Assembly (NCBI RefSeq): GCF_026914185.1
Contig: NC_070562.1
Location: 2,666,001-2,730,000 of the forward strand
Source: Puccinia triticina
Taxonomy: Eukaryota; Basidiomycota; Pucciniomycetes; Pucciniales; Pucciniaceae
Direction of reading: 5' to 3'
Length of the DNA stretch: 64,000 nucleotides
Below are positions 1-11,577 of the stretch, piece by piece (the first letter of the stretch is position 1; each line of letters opens with the position of its first letter). The notes below the pieces were generated by a model, which searched no databases, was not told the DNA's origin, and worked only from the letters and a program-made list of their open reading frames with translations. The position numbers were made by a program, and so were the translations under genes.

Positions 1-31
1 AGAATTGTAGCCTTCCTTCTCAGGCAACTTT

Positions 32-385
32 TCACGTCTCCTTTGAGTGATTTGTCTCAGAATGAGCAGTTGCTTGCACTTGGTAGTCAGCAATGTCCTT
101 GGATTTTGCCAAGTAAAGGTTGACAGGCGGGGGAGCCATGCGGATCATTGTTTCACGGACCCTCTCACGGTTTGATTGATACATGGAGGCAGGTTTCATT
201 TTTAAATACATACACCACAGATGTTTGCTCAGCACCTGTTTACGAGTGCCTTTGCACAATTCATGCCGAGGTTTGGTCCGATCCTTGTTAGTTACTGGTT
301 CAAAGTTGGTTTGAAGTTGGTCTGATCTTGGTTTGAAGACCAGGTCATGTAATGCACAATCTATACTGATGTTACCTGGAATCAT
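32..385 (-). CDS. Unidentified 117-aa open frame
   Basis: An ATG-initiated frame of 117 codons rich in Lys, Arg and Thr. I recognise no domain, signal peptide or membrane segment, and there is no intron pattern nearby. It could be a remnant of a transposon gene or chance. Nothing around it (up to about 1.7 kb) supports a host gene. Confidence 0.2.
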   Translation of the reverse strand: MIPGNISIDCALHDLVFKPRSDQLQTNFEPVTNKDRTKPRHELCKGTRKQVLSKHLWCMYLKMKPASMYQSNRERVRETMIRMAPPPVNLYLAKSKDIADYQVQATAHSETNHSKET

Positions 386-1751
386 GCCAGATGTTTTGTG
401 TAATGTAACTGTATAATGTACCCCATAACTATGTTGAAACCCAGCCCAACTTTATGATCAGTTGTACTCAATCTATAATTTTGACCAAAGATAAGAATTT
501 TTTGACCATGATGATTTTTAACCTCTGTGTAAACCCATACCCTACAGGTTGCTCTGGAACATTCTTTTTGTAATTTTCAGCGCACACAGAATTCAAAACA
601 AGGTGTGTGAGGTGACAGGGTAATTATCAATGCTGCTTGAACTTGGTCCCCTTGGGCCAAGGTATAATATGGAGAAGGTATCTTATCCTTGCCAAAAATA
701 TGCCAGTTTTTCTTAAATCATGATTTTAATCTGGTTTGAATTCAGTGTGCATTTTCTAAGGGGCTAGCTGGAAGGATTTGTCACACAACTGTACGCCCGT
801 ACGTTTGTGTGACACCTATATTACCACACAGCCAAGCAATGCTGAGCTGAGTGCCCACGCAACACCGGAATATTAGATGAAATATTTAAAAGAGTTATAT
901 ATATTTTCACCTATATGTACACACATTCTTTTGTCGGAATTTTCTGAAGTGATTAAGAAACCCTGGATAATCTGGAGCTCCCCTGAACTTAGCCCACACT
1001 TCCAACTCTCTTGTGAAAAAAATCATAAAATTTGCTAAAACAATTATGTGAGAATGCTTGCAGCCCAGATGCCTATCTGCCACCTGCAAGATCACAAGGT
1101 GGTTGTGGTGATTGATCAGTTAGCAATTTTTCATCATTTGATGCCAAAATAAAACATCAAGGGGATAGCCAGTGAGTGAAGCTAGCTCAGTTCAGAAGGA
1201 AATCACCTTTTCTCTCAAAGTATGTGATGCTTATAGCATCAATCAATACAAAAGATACAAGTATCCACTATGTTAATTTTTTCCACAAGTCTATAAATAT
1301 CTTGAGTGATAAAAACAGAAAGAAGATTCATTGAATTTATGCACTTTCATCAAAAAGGTATTTCTACCAAGCCAAAAGGTTTGTTTTTCATATATGAAAA
1401 CACATTTTGAGCGGTGTGGACGGCATAATAAGCACATGATCAATGAAAATATATTATTACATCAAGGAAAATCTGGTTTCTGCCAAGAAATGGAGATTGC
1501 TTTGCAATGGTGGTAGGCAGCATAGACTCACTGCGGACAGATTTTAGTTGTGATAACCCTCTACGCATCTGAATATTTGGACAACATATCATACTATTTA
1601 GTTTTTTTAGCATTATTATTAGTTTAGTATAGTATAACCCCCCAACTTGCCCTGGAAGAAACCCAGAGACCAAACCCCTTAGGACAACTACTAGCAAATA
1701 CAGAACAACTCATCTAACATAAAGGATCAGAAATCAGTTAAACACTGAGAC
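386..1751. other. Gene-free AT-rich spacer
   Basis: No frame here looks like a real gene. The stretch may include the decayed 5' LTR and leader of the Ty3 element that begins at 1752, but I find no second copy of it in the window, so no LTR can be drawn. A short palindromic word with a GTACG core is present near 790-803. Confidence 0.5.
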
Positions 1752-2832
1752 ATGGCTTTTCCACAGAATGAAGAATTGGAAAACATCCTACCAACAAACA
1801 ATCCAAATCCACTCGGACTATTCAATGAAACTCAAAACAATCAGAACACTAGAATGAATGTTGATCCACTACCTCCACCACCTATGTCTCACACTTGAAC
1901 AAGGACCTATTGTGGACGGCTGGCCAACAATAGAACTACTCAAGAAAACACTCAGACTCACCCTCCTGGAACATATGGCTTACCTCAAGACCCCAAAGTA
2001 AACAACCCAACCATGATTGAACCCAGAAGAAAAGTGACAATTATCAAAGCGGCAAACTTATTATATGATGGCGAAAACTTCAAGGAATTTATGGACCGAT
2101 TTGAACTGGCGGCAGAAGTTTATGGAGCAGAAGAATATGACATGGTTTGGCAGATTTGAAGCTTTGTTGGACATGAAGACCTGAAGCAAGAACTGGAATC
2201 AATGGACGGATACGAACAACGGGACTGGAACATGCTTAGGCGTAGCATGAAGGAAATATGGGGTGACACCCATGCAAAAATTTGATTCACCATTTGAGAC
2301 CTGCAAAAATTTGTGGAAGAACAGGCAAAGGCTGGTGGACCTAAAGGATTCAAAGAATACAAGAACTACAAATCAAAATTTTTATTAATAACAAAGTATT
2401 TGGTTGCTAATGAGCACATTAGAGACCAACAAGACGTTACTCACCTATTTTTTATGTCTTTTTCTAGAGAGTTACAGAAATCAATCAAACAGGACCTGAT
2501 TCCTTATGGCAAAGATGGTTATCCTAAGACGCCCCACCTAGAAGACTTGATGGATGTGGCTGAGGATGAAGTCCGAGCTGCAGCAGACAAAACATTTGTA
2601 GGAAGCGGGTTCAGTGAAGCTAATCAAGCAATGCAAAAGAAGTTAGAAAAGAAGAAAGGCAATGGCAAGAAACGGGAGAAGATGGTTGAAGAAACCCCCG
2701 GAGGTACTGCAGAAGCAAGTCAACAGTCTGGCAAAAGCAATCAATGCTTTAACTGGCAAGCTAGCGAACCCACCAAAGGCGGAATACTCTTGTGGAAATG
2801 AAAGGCCAAGTGGACGACTGTACAAACCCTGA
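1752..2832 (+). pseudogene. gag: RE1 Gag (nucleocapsid/capsid polyprotein), broken
   Basis: The frame opens at ATG 1752. It continues in one phase to 2801, interrupted by TGA at 1896, 2157, 2283 and 2295 and ended by TGA at 2799. No TAA or TAG occurs in that phase. The middle (about 2040-2600) is hydrophilic capsid-like sequence. A zinc knuckle of the form CX2CX4HX4C starts at Cys codon 2836 but lies in the next phase, so a frameshift occurred between about 2740 and 2820. TGA 2830 immediately precedes the knuckle. Gag would package element RNA in cytoplasmic particles; this copy cannot. Confidence 0.75.
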
Positions 2833-5800
2833 CCTTGTACCTACTGTCACCAAGAAGGACATTCAGCTTTCTCTTGTTATGAAGCTCAGAAGGACGAAAG
2901 AGAAGGCTTAGTCAAGTGTGATGGAGGTGACTTTTGTCTCCCCAGTGGTGAGAAGATCCCAGCGGACAACTCAAGACCTATTTGTGTAGTGGTGGCTGCG
3001 GACTCCGCAAAACCTAAATCAAAAGTAACGGCAGCATTCAGAACCAATAATCCAGCAGTATTTTCAATCAACAGTGAAAGAATCCAGCAAGAATCCAACT
3101 GTACCTCTTTGATGCACAAGATCGACTGGGAACCTCCAAGGCTTGGATCAGCTAACTTTGAAAAAGTAAAATTTGAATCCAATATTGCAACAACTAGAGC
3201 AGAAGCACTCCGTGGACGACGAAAACCTCTGGCACAAGCAGATGATTTGGCAATGGATGTGGATCAGGAAGTCGGACCGGAAGAAGTCATTCGAGATGTA
3301 CTAGCAACTAGGAAGACTCCTGGACAAATCTTGGACCCTAACAGGAAATCAACACCATCAAAGAAGGAAAGTTCAGCAGAAACGGCTCTAGTAACTGAAC
3401 TGGACAACTTGAAGATACCAACTACCTTTTCTCAACTTACGGCAATCTCTCCAACCTACGCTCAAGAAGTAATCAACAAACTCCAATCTTGGATTCCTGG
3501 ATACAAAACCTCTACAATGTCATACCTGAATGGCAAAAAATTGGAACACAAGGTTTCAGCTTTGATGTTACTTAAAAAGGAGGAAGAAGATTTGGAATAC
3601 AACTGTTACTATAGTTACACGTTAGGATTTATCAACACTCAAATCTCCGGACACAAAGTACCGTTCATGGTGGACTCTGGATCAATGGTCAATTTAATTC
3701 CAAGCCAGGCAGCTATTGATCTGGACCTAGAAGTAGTTAAGGTGGAGATCCCAATGAGAGGCATTGGCGGAGAAAGATGTGATATCAAAGGAGTAGTGGA
3801 AAACTGCACCATTGGAATTGGACAATTCTCTGGACCGGTACACCTCTTTGTTTCACCACAAGCTCAGGAATGTATCCTTGGACAGCCTTTCCTTTTTGAC
3901 TATGATTGCACTTTGGACTATCCGGGGACTGGCGAATTTCTATCCTTTCAAGGGGATATTGGAAGAAGGATTACGGTACCATTAGCTAAAGTTGGACAAG
4001 GACAAGGATGGAATCAGTTAAAACATTTAGGACCAAGCCCCTCACAGACTGCGCAAACAACTGCTCACATGACACAACATTTAAATCAGTCACGCTTTTC
4101 AAACAACACGGACTCGGTCAAGATTCAAACCAAAATTTCAAAGAAGTTGGGTTGGGTCAAAAACATGTGTTTACGTCTACGGAAGAAATCAGAAAAGGAA
4201 AAACCTGTACCTCAGATTGTGACACAACCACCAACCCTGGACGAAGATTTATGAATAAACATTTTGTTAGCCACCAGGCTAGGCGCTTCAGCACAGAAAG
4301 ATCTCTGTAAGAGTTGGAAGGAGGAAAACATGTGGTGTATGACAAAATACAAACCAGTGGCCAAAAAAGTTTGACCTATCAATCAAGCCATGCCACAATC
4401 AATCAACCCACCTCTTCAACAACCAGCTTTATCACAGGATCCTTATGAAACACCCTTAACACCTAATCCACCAGAATTTCTACCTACAGCAAAAATCACA
4501 GAAGAACACCTGAAAGTCATCAACTTTGGACCTGAAGGATGGCTCTGGCCAGAGGAACTCAAGCTGTTTAAACATCTCATTGTTATTTGACAAAACTCTC
4601 TTGCATTCTGTCCGGCGGAACATGGATTGTTGAAACACTCTTATGGCTTACCTTATGTCATACCAGTAGTAGAACACACTCCATGGCAGAAGAAACCAAT
4701 TCTCATTCCGGCGGCAATTAAAGAAGAATACACTGAACTAGTACAGGAACGAGTTAGGACTGGCCTTTACAAACCATCAACATCAAGCTACTCCAGTCCA
4801 GTGTTTTGTGTTGCCAAACATGACGGGAAACTCAGAATTGTACACAATCTACAAGAAATGAACAAAGTTACAATCAAGGATGCTGGCTTGCCCCCTGCAA
4901 CAGAAGAATTCATTGAATCTTTTGCTGGAAGAGCTTGCTATGGACTTGGTGATATTATGGGAGGATACAACAAAAGAGAATTAGCGGAAGAATCAAGACC
5001 CCTCACAACTTTCAACACTCCACTAGGACAATTCCAGCTTACTCGACTTCCTCAAGGTGCAACCAATTCAGTAGCGGTATATCAGGCTCAGATGATGTGG
5101 ATCTTTCAAGATGAGATTTCAGAACATGTGGGCGTGTTCATCGACAACGGCGGCATCAAAGGACCATGAACAACCTATGGTGGGCAAACTTTGAAGGAAA
5201 ATCCAGGAGTTAGACAATTTATTTGGGAATACGCACAAACATTGGAACGAATATTATTCAGGGTAGAAGAAGCAGGACTCACAGTTTCAGGGAAAATTTT
5301 TTCTTGTTGCGTCCCTGCTTTGGATATTGTTGGACATGTGGTTTCTCAGATTGGACAACAAGTTTCTGCACAAAAGAAAAACAAGATATTAACCTGGCCT
5401 ACACCTTCAAACGTCACAGAACTTCACGGATTTCTAGGAATAATCACTTACGTACAAATATTCATTGAAAATCTGTCTGAAAAGGCAGCACCTTTACAAC
5501 AGCTCACCAGGAAGGACGCCGAATGGATTTGGACGGATAAATGTGATTAAGCTTTCAAGCAACTCAAGGAAATAATTGGCAAAGATATTGTTCTCAAAAG
5601 CATTGACTACTTGGCGGATGCAGGATTGATTAAACTGGCGGTTGACTCAAGCTTCATAGCGGCAGGTGCGGTGTTGATGCAACAAGAACTCAAAACTGGA
5701 TTGGATCGACCCATACTTTACGGATCAATAGTATTCTCACCAGTGGAATTACAGTACTCTCAGCCTAAGTTGGAGTTGTGCGGAGTAGCTAGGGTTTTGA

Positions 5801-6350
5801 AGAAGTTACAGATCTATCTTTGGGGCCAACAATTTGAACTCCAAGTGGACGCCAAGTCATTAATTCAGATGATAAACTCTCCATCATTACCCAATGCACC
5901 TATGACTCAATGGGTGTCATTTATTCAGCTATTTTCTTACGACATAGTTCATAAATCTGGGAAAACTTTCACATTACTGGATGGGCTTTCAAGACGCCCT
6001 ATTTCTAGCAAAGACGAGGAATTCTACGAGGACCAGGATGAATTTGACAAGGAGGAACCCCTGATCAAACCCTGTTACACATTTAGGATCTGTACTCAAT
6101 CAACAGTTCTGGAGCTCAAGGAATGGGAGTCTCCAGGATATTGGAGGAACCTTTGACACTACCTGGAAACCTTGGAACCGCCTGACGGAATGGACAAAGT
6201 GGATTTTGCAAAATTACGGCGGAACTCAGCTAAATTCTGCAGTAGCGATGGACGACTTATGCGGAAACACTCACCCACTCCACAGATAGTAATCTCTACA
6301 CTTATCAAGAAACACTGCTACAACAGGTTCACGAAGAATTGGGACATTGT
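2833..6350 (+). pseudogene. pol: RE1 Pol: protease, reverse transcriptase and RNase H, broken
   Basis: One reading phase runs from the zinc knuckle to about 6300. The aspartic protease motif VDSGSMVNLIP is at about 3670-3702. Reverse transcriptase spans about 4630-5400; its catalytic box reads VFIDNGG near 5136, so the second Asp of the usual DD pair is Asn. RNase H lies at about 5611-6000, with AVDSSF and a later VDAKSL block. In-frame stops are TGA at 4252, 4372, 4588, 5167 and 6154 plus one TAA at 5548. A frameshift before 6355 moves the zinc-binding part of integrase into another phase. The Asp-to-Asn change alone would disable reverse transcription. Confidence 0.8.
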
Positions 6351-6541
6351 GGAGTAGAAGAAACTTATCAGCAATTAGTAACTCAGTTTTGATGGCCTAG
6401 CCTGAAGAAGAAAGTCAAGAACTGGGTTCGAAGCTGTGAAGCTTGTCAAAAACGGGATCCAACAGTACCTAGGGAAATTCAAAATGCAACTGGGGATAGC
6501 TACATCTTTGGACGAGTTGATCTGGACGCTGTGGAACTACT

Positions 6542-7443
6542 CTAAGGGCAGAATAGAGCTTGGAAGGGAAATGGATAGCAACACTAGTACTAATGTAAGC
6601 TATGCAAGGGTGCTGATGAGGCTGCCTTCCTGACTAATGCTGAGGGGATGAGAGTAACACTAAGAAAAAGAAAGAAAAGGTGTGGCTGATTTTTACTTGA
6701 TCTTGGGAGCTAGTACTATGAGCTTTAACTACTGCTTGGCTACTGAGGATGAGAGGGTTGGGGAAATGGCTGAAAGGGGCAAAGCAATGGCAATGATTCA
6801 ATAGCAATGGGTTGATGAGAATGGGCACTATAATTTCTGTAACTAAAATTCTGCATAAATCTTTCATAGGCTGGCTAGGGTCTCCTCTGCTGGGGTACAA
6901 GTGAGGGGGGAAGGACAGTTCTTATATGAAGGAGGGATGAGCACAGACAATGAGGAATTCTGGCTATGGGAATATAGAATGTACAAATGGGGAAGGGTTC
7001 TGGCTATGGGAAGAAAAGACTGTACAAATGGGGAAGATGATGTGAACATAGTAACAACTTGTAATGATGAGCACTACTGAAAGAGGTAAGCATAGATCCA
7101 ATGATGTAATTTGTACAATAGCCATAGTACATAATGAGTAATGTATGTAAAGGGTTTAGTATGTGAGAAAGTATCTGTAAAAAGAATGTGATGTAATGAT
7201 TCAAGCAAGTTACTAATGAAATGGGTATTGTAACTAATGAAGACTGTAGGGTTTCTGTCAGTCTTACATCCTCTATAACTATTGAACCATTAAGAATAAA
7301 GGGGTACTATGTATGAGTGACTATAGGTGAAATGAGGTGTAGAATCTGGATATGCAATAATAATGAGGTATTTGTGAAGGGTTGATGAGGTAATAGGCAA
7401 TGTAATGATGAATATATGTAAAAGAAGATAATGAAATACTACT
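6542..7443. mobile_element. Insertion of about 0.9 kb inside RE1 integrase, type unknown
   Basis: The integrase core is interrupted here by AT-rich non-coding sequence. The hexamer ACTACT occurs on both sides (6536-6541 and 7438-7443) and looks like a target-site duplication. I see no terminal inverted repeat, no TG...CA ends and no transposase frame, so the class is undetermined. It contains a short tandem duplication near 6958-7036. Confidence 0.5.
6958..7036. repeat. Two-copy tandem repeat of about 40 bp
   Basis: Two adjacent copies begin with TTCTGGCTATGGGAA and end with TGTACAAATGGGGAAG, differing mainly in the middle. They lie within the insertion in RE1 integrase. Confidence 0.75.
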
Positions 7444-8327
7444 TATGGTTTGGAATGGAGCACCACAACACATGTCACATCAAAGCTGTTCAATACAAAT
7501 ATCTTATTGTGGCACGGGACAACTTATCTGGATGGGTTGAGGCTGCCCCTCTGGTCAAACTCACTGCAAGCAATGTGGCCAAGTTTCTTTTGGAAAACTG
7601 GGTCTACAGATATGGTTCAATCAAAACAGTCACAGTGGATAACGGCGCGGAATTCAAAGAAGACTTCATTGAAGCTGTGAAAAGTATTGGAGCAACTCTG
7701 AAACCTACAACACCTTACTATCCGGAGGCAAATGGAATGATTGAACGTGGACATCAATCCATCAAGGACGCTCTGGTTAAAATGTGTGGCGAATCTGGAG
7801 GAAAGTGGAGGGAGTATCTTCCACTAGTTTTATTTTTGGACAGGATCTCAACAAAACGGACAACTGGATTCACTCCCTACAAACTTGTATTTGGACAACT
7901 ACCAGTACTACCAGTAGACTTGGAAATGGACACCTATTTGGGAATATATTGGTTAGAAATCAAAACTACAGAACAACTTTTGGAAGCTCGGGCAATGCAA
8001 CTTGAACAACGGGAAGAAATTCTGGAAGAAGCTCACACCAAGATGATGAAAGCCAGAGAAGCTTCTGTCAGATACTGGGATAGAAAAATGGCAGCTCGAT
8101 TACAACGACCCTTGAACACTGGCGAACTAGTACTCATCTACAATAAACGTTTGGAGGATCAGTGGGGAAAATTATTTTTGAACTGCTGGAATGGTCCCTT
8201 TAGAATCAAGAAACAACTACTTTTATGTACTGGAAGAATTGGATGGGACAGAACTTCACCGGAACTATGCAGCATCTCATATCAAACGATTCTATCCTTG
8301 AGGACGACCCCTGGATCAAGTCATTGA

Positions 8328-9360
8328 AGATGAACAGGATCCTGAACTGAACAGTCAAGATGAAGACAGTCATCACTCTTCTGATGAAGAAAACCCTGAT
8401 TCTTCTGATTGAGCATTACCTCCTGGGCATGAGACTAAACTGTTCAACCTCAACTGTCAATACTTAAACTGGTTGAATTCTTTATAATTCAGTAACTCAA
8501 GCACAAACTCTAAAAACACTCAAAAATCAATTCAAAAGCAGCATTAAAACACTTCAAGAACATCAAATTTTAGCATAAAACACATCAACACATAAATCAA
8601 AAGACAAAAACTCACTGGTTAAGTTGGGGGAGGTGCTCTCACTTCTCTCAAAACCCTCAGATTGGTATCCTGAGCTCACTTTCTCTCTTATTCTTACCCT
8701 CTCTCATATTCTCACTCTCACTTAGAGGTTGGGGACAACCTTTCTTAAGTTGGGGGAGGGGGTGTCTCTCAAAGACTTGTCTAGATCAAAATTTTCAATT
8801 TTTTTTCCAGCTCAGATCTTATTATCATCCTCAAGGACAAACTGGGGGATGTGGTTCATTGACGGATTTATCTAGAAGCCAGGCCTGCAAGAAGATGCAA
8901 ACTTCAATCTTACAGGGTCGGATCAAGGGAAACATTGCAACGTGACAATTGTTATTGGACGGCGGGTGGTTGGATTCATTGAAGTGACTTGATGTTTGTT
9001 TTCTGGCGAATGAAAGAACAGGAGGCGCGTACACAGGAAAAAACCAGAGGACAGACCAACAAGAGGCCTTGCTTTAATAGACAATATTGTTGGCGGTTTC
9101 CCTGGTTCTTCTGGGCAACAAATCCGATGCAGCGACAATAGCAATGACGTCAGGTGACGCGGTCAGCTGCTTTTTAAAACACGACACACAGGAGGTTGGC
9201 GATCTTGACGGGTGATCCGATTCAAAGACGGCCAAAGCAAGGCAAAGATGAAAAACACTGGTTGAAAAATACAAGTTGGGGGAGGGTTAGCTTATGATAT
9301 CCTCCCAAGACATGTGGAACAACCTGACTAGAATAGGATTGGAATGAATCAATACCTTGT
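8328..9360 (+). other. RE1 3' untranslated region and putative LTR, with polypurine tracts
   Basis: No gene is seen. The stretch holds repeated polypurine tracts (about 8625, 8742, 8838 and again 9272). Such tracts prime plus-strand synthesis just upstream of an LTR. TGTGG at 8850 is a plausible LTR start, matching the TGTGG starts of the LTRs at 23890 and 60203 in position relative to the purine tract. The LTR end cannot be fixed without a second copy. Confidence 0.4.
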
Positions 9361-9461
9361 CATACTTGAATGGACACGGAAAGCAAACATTGGAGTGGAG
9401 GAAACGGCAAGGGCAGATCGGCGGCAGTTGGAAGACAATGTGAAACTCCATATAATATTAT

Positions 9462-9532
9462 GTGTCCTATGGGAGTTGAACCCATGTCTCTTATATCCAT
9501 GTCAAGTGTACTAACCACTGTACTAAGGACGC
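9462..9532 (-). pseudogene. tRNA-like sequence, 71 nt
   Basis: On the minus strand the segment starts GCGTCCTTAGTACAGTGGTT, which has an A-box-like core. It ends with a T arm (ATGGG, loop TTCAACT, CCCAT) and a 3' acceptor strand that pairs with the 5' end at six of seven positions. The anticodon stem is poor and I cannot assign an anticodon, so this is a degenerate tRNA or a tRNA-derived SINE head, not a confident tRNA gene. Confidence 0.5.
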
Positions 9533-9639
9533 TTGGATATGAATGGCTGCAGGTGGGTGAAAGAACATCCACTGGTGTCACATGAAGATCCCTAATTGAG
9601 GGTAAGACCTGTAAATGACAGGTCATGAATGAGTGACAC

Positions 9640-11080
9640 CAGCAGGTATGATAAAGCTAAGAGTAGCAGAACCACAACCTGACAGACGACGGATGATCGG
9701 CGGCATTAGACCGGCGTCCGCAACCAAAGACTCGACAAAAGGCTGAACCCGGGCAAAACTACACCACCGGGCCTGTTTCTGACATCCCAGACCGTTGCTG
9801 CAACGGTCTGGTTCAGCAGACATGTCCCCAACGGGCCTGCATTGTCTATGTCAAGCGACCCGTTGAGCATGCGGAGGTCTGACCGCTGCAACAACGGATG
9901 GAAATAATCCGTTGTGCAGACGAGTTTTCAACGCAACAAGAACGTTTGGTGTCTTGATGAAGACTGACCCCAGGACCTTCCTGGGGACCGACATAGGTTT
10001 CAATTCCGGATGCCACTCCAACCAATTGCGCATGATGCTTGCTGATTGCACCATGCCCTGTGCCCTTGGTGATCAGTGTTTCCCCTGCGGGGACCGGCGA
10101 TCCACGATGCCTACCTCCTGAGGTGCGGCTCCTTTTTGCACGCTCACATGCCCTGCCCAACCGATTGCAAACCCCGGTCCCACTGATAAACCAACGGTCT
10201 GGTGGGCCCAACGTTCATCAGAATGACATGAGTGCCATGTTTTAACGGAAGCTGCTGCAGGCGGCCCCTCCAAAGGCAAACCGGTGGGAGAACATTGTCC
10301 CATCGGTGAATTGCGCCCGTGGTGTACATACACCATGGGTGAAGCGCGTCGAAATTATTTCGATCGCCCACCGAAATGCTTTCGGTTGGCCCGCCTGCAA
10401 GGGCGGACCGTCCATTGACGGTCGGCGATTCTCCAGAAAGGAAACCAGCGGTTTACTGGATGGGATTCCGAATTTATTTCGGATTGCCAACCCCATTCCG
10501 AATTGCTTTTGATGGCTATTCGGAATGGTGACGGGTTGGCGCGGTCTGCTGAAGGCTTGAAAATGAGAGTGGGCAACTTGTCAAACAAAAGGGGAATCGA
10601 ACCAGCACCATCTGGCTGATCCACCCCACAGGAGCTGCTTGACCACTATGCTAGACACACCATGCAGTCAGGTGTGTGATTAGTGGATATAAGGCTGCAT
10701 TTGTGGGGCTTGCCCGGTTGTATACAAAACTATTCCGGGGAAAATCCAGGAAAGAAACCGGAATGAGATTCCGGTCTGTTTCCTGGAATGAAGTCGAATG
10801 AATTCCGACTTCATTCCGGCGCGGACCCATCTTTTCAGGTTTGGGTTTAACCTGAATCGCGATTGGAATGATTCCGGTCCTTTGACCACACCGGAAGCAT
10901 TCCGATCGCTTTTCGGTTTTTCTTGCCCTCCAGTATTTTTACTGGATTCAAACTTTAAAACTTCACCTGTGGTGTACTCGAACCCAAACCCCGGAAACCT
11001 ATGGGTTACCGGGGGCTCTCTAAGATATATACATACGTACGCGGGCGCCGCAGCTCGCGTAGCCCCTAGTTAACCCCTGA
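9640..11080. repeat. Stem-loop mosaic: chain of short perfect hairpins
   Basis: This GC-richer stretch has no believable gene but is full of consecutive inverted repeats with tiny loops. Examples: an 11-bp stem at 9787-9811 (CCAGACCGTTG and complement), 9886-9919, an 8-bp stem at 9968-9989, TGGTGT/ACACCA near 10320, 10349-10363, 10371-10385, GACCGTC at 10406-10423, TCCGAA near 10467-10482, and CATTCCGAAT at 10494-10527. Nested stems at about 10750-10790 (CCAGGAAA around ACCGGAAT) are followed by a 15-bp stem with one bulge to about 10820. Two tRNA-like B boxes on the minus strand lie in or beside it. Confidence 0.7.
10585..10658 (-). pseudogene. tRNA-like sequence inside the stem-loop mosaic
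   Basis: The minus strand carries an A-box-like TAGCATAGTGGTC, followed about 40 nt later by a B-box GGTTCGATTCC (complement of 10593-10603). The T stem and anticodon arm are imperfect, so this looks like a tRNA-derived module rather than a working tRNA gene. Confidence 0.45.
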
Positions 11081-11140
11081 AGCAACTTTGGACTCGAACC
11101 CAGAGCCTGAACACTACTCGACCACCGATCATCTGGCGCG
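11080..11140 (-). pseudogene. tRNA-like B-box module
   Basis: The minus strand contains GGGTTCGAGTCC (complement of 11090-11101), preceded about 30 nt upstream by a weak A-box-like GGTGGTCGAGTAG. It is the third such module within 1.7 kb. Too degenerate to call a tRNA gene. Confidence 0.35.
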
Positions 11141-11181
11141 TGACCTCATGCGCACTGCGCAGCGCTCTGGCACCCGTCACA

Positions 11182-11492
11182 TGTTGAGGTTTCCTGTTTC
11201 TGTTGTTTTCTTTTTTTTGTTCTCTGCTTCAAACCTGTCCTTCACATTTCACATCCTGTGACATTTGTATGGTAGTCATCTGGAGCAGCAGACGTGGAAG
11301 GCTATTCCTCATCCTTCCACCATCTCTCACTTCGTGCTGCTGCTCCAGGTTAGTGCTGTGTTTCTCTCTCTGCTCTCTCTCTGTCTTTTTGTTTGTTCTT
11401 TCTTTCTTTCTTTCTTTCTTCTGATCTGATTCAATATAATCCTTCCACCATCTCTCACTTCGTGCTGCTGCTCCAGATTCATCATCTCAACA
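11182..11492 (+). repeat. RE2 5' LTR (311 bp)
   Basis: Starts TGTTGAGG and ends TCTCAACA, giving TGTTG/CAACA terminal inverted ends. A TTTC microsatellite near 11395-11420 has one unit more than in the 3' LTR. A 27-bp phrase around CCACCATCTCTCACTTCGTG occurs twice within each LTR. Confidence 0.93.
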
Positions 11493-11502
11493 GGTTATGA
11501 GC
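11493..11502 (+). promoter_or_regulatory. RE2 primer-binding site, initiator tRNA-Met half
   Basis: GGTTATGAGC directly follows the 5' LTR. It is complementary to the anticodon arm of initiator tRNA-Met (GCTCATAACC, anticodon CAU) rather than to a tRNA 3' end. This matches the half-tRNA priming known for Drosophila copia and yeast Ty5. Confidence 0.75.
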
Positions 11503-11577
11503 GCCATTTGCCGCTCAAGCCGCAACATCTCTATCAGCGTGGAGGATCCGTACGCTTCTCGATAAAGCTTCCGGTTC

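Larger units (their letters stand above)
6300..8327 (+). pseudogene. RE1 integrase, split by an insertion
   Basis: The N-terminal zinc domain (a GHCG block near 6340, then CEAC near 6438) is followed by the start of the catalytic core near 6515. A foreign segment (6542-7443) then interrupts it. The core resumes near 7490 with YKYLIVARDNLSGWVEA, continues to VDNGAEF near 7637 and ends with the glutamate-containing block EANGMIERGHQSIKDAL near 7726, giving the DD35E triad. The C-terminal part to 8327 is basic, and I see no chromodomain. An in-frame TGA lies near 6390 in the phase that reads the zinc domain. Confidence 0.75.
1752..8849 (+). mobile_element. RE1: decayed Ty3/gypsy LTR retrotransposon (internal region)
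   Basis: Gag, protease, reverse transcriptase, RNase H and integrase follow in that order on the + strand, which is the Ty3/gypsy order. The coding region is broken by many in-frame stops (nearly all TGA), frameshifts and a 0.9 kb insertion inside integrase, so the copy is dead. Three polypurine tracts of the form AAGTTGGGGGAGG or similar occur near 8625, 8742 and 8838. The last is followed directly by TGTGG at 8850, a plausible 3' LTR start. No matching 5' LTR is visible in the window, so outer limits are unknown. Confidence 0.85.

Noticed and set aside
9462..9532. Functional tRNA gene
   Set aside because: The anticodon stem does not pair well and no anticodon can be assigned.
11203..11424. 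Cys/Ser/Phe-rich frame in the RE2 LTR, repeated at 16210
   Set aside because: It lies wholly within LTR DNA, appears twice for that reason and changes end with the microsatellite length.
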